Source: Pedobacter sp. (lineage in GTDB: Bacteria > Bacteroidota > Bacteroidia > Sphingobacteriales > Sphingobacteriaceae). Taken from it: DNA of 64,000 nt. The stretch lies in assembly GCA_008015505.1 (NCBI GenBank), contig SSFR01000012.1, forward strand, positions 108,234 through 172,233, given 5' to 3'. This document shows positions 61,225 to 64,000 of this stretch, piece after piece (the stretch's first letter is position 1; every line of letters begins with the position of its first letter). The notes beneath the pieces were generated by a model. The model saw only the letters and a program-made list of their open reading frames with translations, ran no database searches and was not told the origin of the DNA. Made by a program: the position numbers and the translations under genes.

Positions 61225-62085
61225 CTATTTTTCTAATCGAGATAGAACCATATGATAATGCACAAGGTCATCTATTGGAGATCGGATGATTTTTCCAATA
61301 CCCATTTCAAATCGGTTGGCAACTTCACTTAAAATATCTCTAAAGCTATATCCAACGGATCCCACACAGTTCAAATGATATTTTTTGTATTCTGGGTAAT
61401 GGATAACTAGACTGTTAAAAAAGTCTGTAAATGAGTCATCTACTACTTTTCGAGTATATTCCGGATTATCCGTATGATCATAGATAAACTTGCTAAAACT
61501 CGCACAAAAACGGTTAGGTAGGGGTTGGTTGTATAGGTGGTCAAAGATATCTGCATGGCTTAACTTGTAGGTATCGGTGAATAGGCTTTGTAGTTTTTTG
61601 GGCATATAACCACGCATGTAATCACGCAAGATGCGTTTCCCAATGTAAGCCCCGCTTCCTTCATCACCTAGAAAGTAACCAAGAGAATCGATATTGAGTG
61701 ATACTTTTTGACCATCGTATAAGCAGGTATTGGTGCCTGTACCTAAAATGGCAGCGAACCCCTGATTCAGGCCCAATAATGCTCTACATGCAGCTAATAG
61801 ATCATGTCCGACAGATACTCTGGCTGCGGGAAATATTGTATTCATTGCTTCTTTTACAATATTAACATTGGCTTCTGAAGAGCATCCAGCACCGTAATAA
61901 TTAACTTCTCTGATTTGGTCAAGTGCCAAATGCCCGGGTAAATTATTTCGTAATGAACTAATGATATAGTCTGTAGTAGCGAAGAAAGGATTATATCCTT
62001 CCGTATTAAAATAGATTTTTCTGCCAGATTCATTTAGGAGGCACCAGTTAGTTTTGGTTGAACCTCCATCTGCAATGATGATCAT
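61225..62085 (-). CDS. BadF/BadG-family N-acetylglucosamine kinase-like protein
   Basis: 286-aa ASKHA-fold kinase-like protein. Phosphate 1 loop IIADGGSTKTNW at the N-terminus, GHDLLAACRALLG, phosphate 2 loop ILGTGTNTCLY near 112-125 and FLGDEGSGAYIGK near 138-150, as in eukaryote-type GlcNAc kinase. Probable role: phosphorylating amino sugars from cell-wall recycling or the environment. It converges with the Nudix regulator gene. Confidence 0.85.
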   Translation of the reverse strand: MIIIADGGSTKTNWCLLNESGRKIYFNTEGYNPFFATTDYIISSLRNNLPGHLALDQIREVNYYGAGCSSEANVNIVKEAMNTIFPAARVSVGHDLLAACRALLGLNQGFAAILGTGTNTCLYDGQKVSLNIDSLGYFLGDEGSGAYIGKRILRDYMRGYMPKKLQSLFTDTYKLSHADIFDHLYNQPLPNRFCASFSKFIYDHTDNPEYTRKVVDDSFTDFFNSLVIHYPEYKKYHLNCVGSVGYSFRDILSEVANRFEMGIGKIIRSPIDDLVHYHMVLSRLEK

Positions 62086-62262
62086 ATATATGTGTTATAT
62101 TAAATGAAAGGCCAAAAGTAGGTATTTATATGCAGTGTTGTGTGGAGCCAGTAGGTTAAAATTCTGTCCAGGTGTTGGGTTCGGTATATAGTTTTAATGT
62201 TTAAATATTTTCTTTTAAAGAAAGTTTTTAAAATAATAATATATTTACATAGTATGAATCAG

Positions 62263-62274
62263 TATAGTACTATA
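62263..62274. promoter_or_regulatory. Small palindrome upstream of the surface-protein gene
   Basis: TATAGTACTATA is a perfect 12-bp palindrome 24 bp ahead of the start codon of the large surface protein. A+T-rich DNA makes chance palindromes common here. Confidence 0.3.
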
Positions 62275-62298
62275 TATAGCATTTAACCCTCTTGGATC

Positions 62299-64000
62299 AT
62301 GATTACACACGTACCTGCTAATTATTATGTAAATACTGGGCAGCTGTTTTTAAAGAAGATATTTCTGCTGGTTCTTTTTTTTCAATTATTTGTACTTAAT
62401 GGATTTGGACAACAATGTGTTATTTTTACGACAAATCCAAGTTTTGAAAGTCCAACTGTTATTGGTAATGTTAATTATCGTTGCGATAATAGTGGTCTTA
62501 CAAATACAACTGCTGATGTATGTGCATGTAATGATGCATTTGGTGTGCCTGGCTGGATAACAACTGCAACAGATCATGCTATTGAGATGTGGAAAGGGGC
62601 TGCGACTGACGCGGTTGCACTGACTAGTACAGTAGGCGGTCCAGCTGAGTTTACTGCTGCTGATGGTGCCCAGTTTGTTGAATTAAATGCCTGCCAGGCT
62701 TCCGGCGTTTATCAAGATTTTGATACGCCAAACCCCACCGTATTTATAGTTCGATTTTCGCATCGTGGAAGGGGCGGATCTAGTAATAACGGGTTTGATG
62801 TTTGTAAAGTTTCAGCGGGTCCAGCTTCGGGTACTCTAACTGGAATTATAACGGCTACGGACAATAGAGCAGCATGGGGAACGTATACCACTACCTATAC
62901 AGTACCTTTTGGGCAGATAAAAACTCGTTTTCTTTTTGGAGCTATAACCTCAGCTAGTAATGATAATGGTATAGGTAATTTTTTAGATAATATTCAGTTC
63001 ACGGCTAACAATTCAATCAATGGTTCGGGATTAGTTGCTTTGTCTTGTACATTGGATCAAGCAATGGTTACAGCAGGGGGTGTTAGTGGATCATGGTCGC
63101 AAGATCCGGGCAATCCATCTGTAACTACAATTAATTTAACTCCAAGTGACCCCAATAATACCACTATAATAAGTGGTTTTGCACTTACTGGGACTTATAA
63201 ATACACGTGGACAACACCTTATTGCTCAACTCAGCTAACTGTAACAGTAGCTAATTTAAGCCCAGTAACTCCGACAATTAGTTCTAATTCGCCTGTCTGT
63301 GCGGGAAATAGTTTGACCCTTTCCGCCAGCACGATACCTGGCGTGACTTATCATTGGATTGGTCCTAGTGGCTTTAGTTCAACCTTGCAAAATCCGGTGG
63401 TAAGTGCCAGTGCGAATGTCAATATGAGTGGTAGCTATACTTTAACTGTTTTATCTCCAGCTGGTTGCCAGTCCTCTCCAGCAACGGTTACGGTGCTTGT
63501 AACTCCATCTACGATTACGATTGCCTCTGCTTCTTCTACTATAAATGGCGGCAGTAGCTTGACTTTAGTGATAGGGGTTCCTTGTTCATTAACAGGCGGT
63601 CAAACCATTACTTTAACCCCTTCTGGAAATGCGGTTTCTGGGACTAATTATTCAGGGTTGCCATCGCAGGTATTTATCCCTCAAGGTTCTAGTAGTGTGA
63701 GTTTTACGATCAATGGTCTGAATAATAATGTTATTAATGGTGTAAATACATTACTTATACAAGCCTCGGCGACAAATTATGTCTCTGGTAATGCTACGGT
63801 CACGATAGTAGACATTACGGGCAATAATCCATCGAATACCATAATCAATATTGGGACTGGTACCATCTCGGAGAGTTTGTCTAAGACTTTGGTTGTAGGT
63901 TTGACAGGTACGGTGAAGACTTATGGCCCATTGACAGTAACGATTGTTTCAGATAAGATTTTTCCAAGGAACTATACAGCAAATGATGGTCGAGGAGCCC
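62299..64000 (+). CDS. Large secreted surface/adhesin protein with Ig-like domains, partial
   Basis: At least 567 codons and open at the window edge. Membrane-like signal (FLKKIFLLVLFFQLFVLNGFG, split here as KKIFLLVLFFQLFVLNGFG then QQCVIFTTNPSFESPT), then a domain of about 210 residues with several Cys, like carbohydrate-binding or gliding-associated modules. Then PKD/Ig-like repeats (PVCAGNSLTLSAS, then TYHWIGPSGFSS) and a beta-rich part with LTGGQTITLTPSG. This fits large type IX secretion substrates such as adhesins; the C-terminal sorting signal would lie outside. Confidence 0.82.
   Translation, partial: MITHVPANYYVNTGQLFLKKIFLLVLFFQLFVLNGFGQQCVIFTTNPSFESPTVIGNVNYRCDNSGLTNTTADVCACNDAFGVPGWITTATDHAIEMWKGAATDAVALTSTVGGPAEFTAADGAQFVELNACQASGVYQDFDTPNPTVFIVRFSHRGRGGSSNNGFDVCKVSAGPASGTLTGIITATDNRAAWGTYTTTYTVPFGQIKTRFLFGAITSASNDNGIGNFLDNIQFTANNSINGSGLVALSCTLDQAMVTAGGVSGSWSQDPGNPSVTTINLTPSDPNNTTIISGFALTGTYKYTWTTPYCSTQLTVTVANLSPVTPTISSNSPVCAGNSLTLSASTIPGVTYHWIGPSGFSSTLQNPVVSASANVNMSGSYTLTVLSPAGCQSSPATVTVLVTPSTITIASASSTINGGSSLTLVIGVPCSLTGGQTITLTPSGNAVSGTNYSGLPSQVFIPQGSSSVSFTINGLNNNVINGVNTLLIQASATNYVSGNATVTIVDITGNNPSNTIINIGTGTISESLSKTLVVGLTGTVKTYGPLTVTIVSDKIFPRNYTANDGRGA

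Noticed and set aside
62386..62577. Minus-strand 63-codon frame in the surface-protein gene
   Set aside because: It is the reverse of a clear coding region; its Cys/Thr/Ile-rich text is a shadow.
1..64000. CRISPR arrays, tRNA or rRNA genes
   Set aside because: I saw no regularly spaced direct repeats and no tRNA-like cloverleaf or rRNA sequence in the intergenic stretches.

Overview
The window is from a Bacteroidetes chromosome, most likely a member of the Sphingobacteriales/Sphingobacteriaceae. The evidence is the set of lineage-typical genes (porX, gldC, an S46 dipeptidyl-peptidase, lpxC-fabZ fusion, murF-alr fusion), promoters of the Bacteroidetes type (TTTG-N19-TAnnTTTG), very little Shine-Dalgarno sequence, and a secreted Ig-repeat protein of the kind exported by the type IX secretion system. 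Genus and species cannot be read from the sequence alone.

Layout. (1) 1-15292 is host core: S46 peptidase (cut by the window edge), porX, an HD hydrolase, the lipid A genes lpxD / lpxC-fabZ / lpxA, an orphan ABC ATPase, a DUF502 membrane protein, murF-alr, recX, pabB, purA and fur. (2) About 15453-46104 is a complete-looking Mu-like transposable prophage of about 30.7 kb. Its transposition genes (repressor, Ner-like regulator, MuA, MuB, RecA-like ATPase, Gam-like protein) lie at the right of the window. The packaging and portal genes run rightwards from 30770. The protease, capsid, lysis and contractile-tail genes run leftwards from 30633, ending with tail fibres and a Dam methylase beside fur. 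The two late blocks diverge around a 32-bp dyad. (3) 46393-55881 is host again: DPP IV, an Fe-S/CCG protein, an MFS transporter, gldC, a DEAD-box helicase, an unrecognised protein, a CCA-adding enzyme and a pRiA4b-type acidic protein. (4) 55899-60107 is a leftward polysaccharide operon (methyltransferase, GT4, flippase, second glycosyltransferase). (5) 60478-64000 holds a Nudix-type regulator, an N-acetylglucosamine-kinase-like protein and the start of a very large surface protein.

Most interesting signals. A 155-160 bp repeat occurs three times, with paired ends and a central hairpin that change together. The prophage carries several palindromic repeat families, often directly behind stop codons; one copy is read in frame inside the terminase gene. 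The tail assembly chaperone has a clear -1 frameshift site (A_AAA_AAC) opening a 66-codon extension. The lysis region encodes a candidate unimolecular spanin. The portal/MuF fusion ends in a probable toxin-like RNase domain. The left end of the prophage carries five TATAACA motifs and two cargo genes of unknown purpose. All functional calls rest on reading motifs and gene order; no searches were run.
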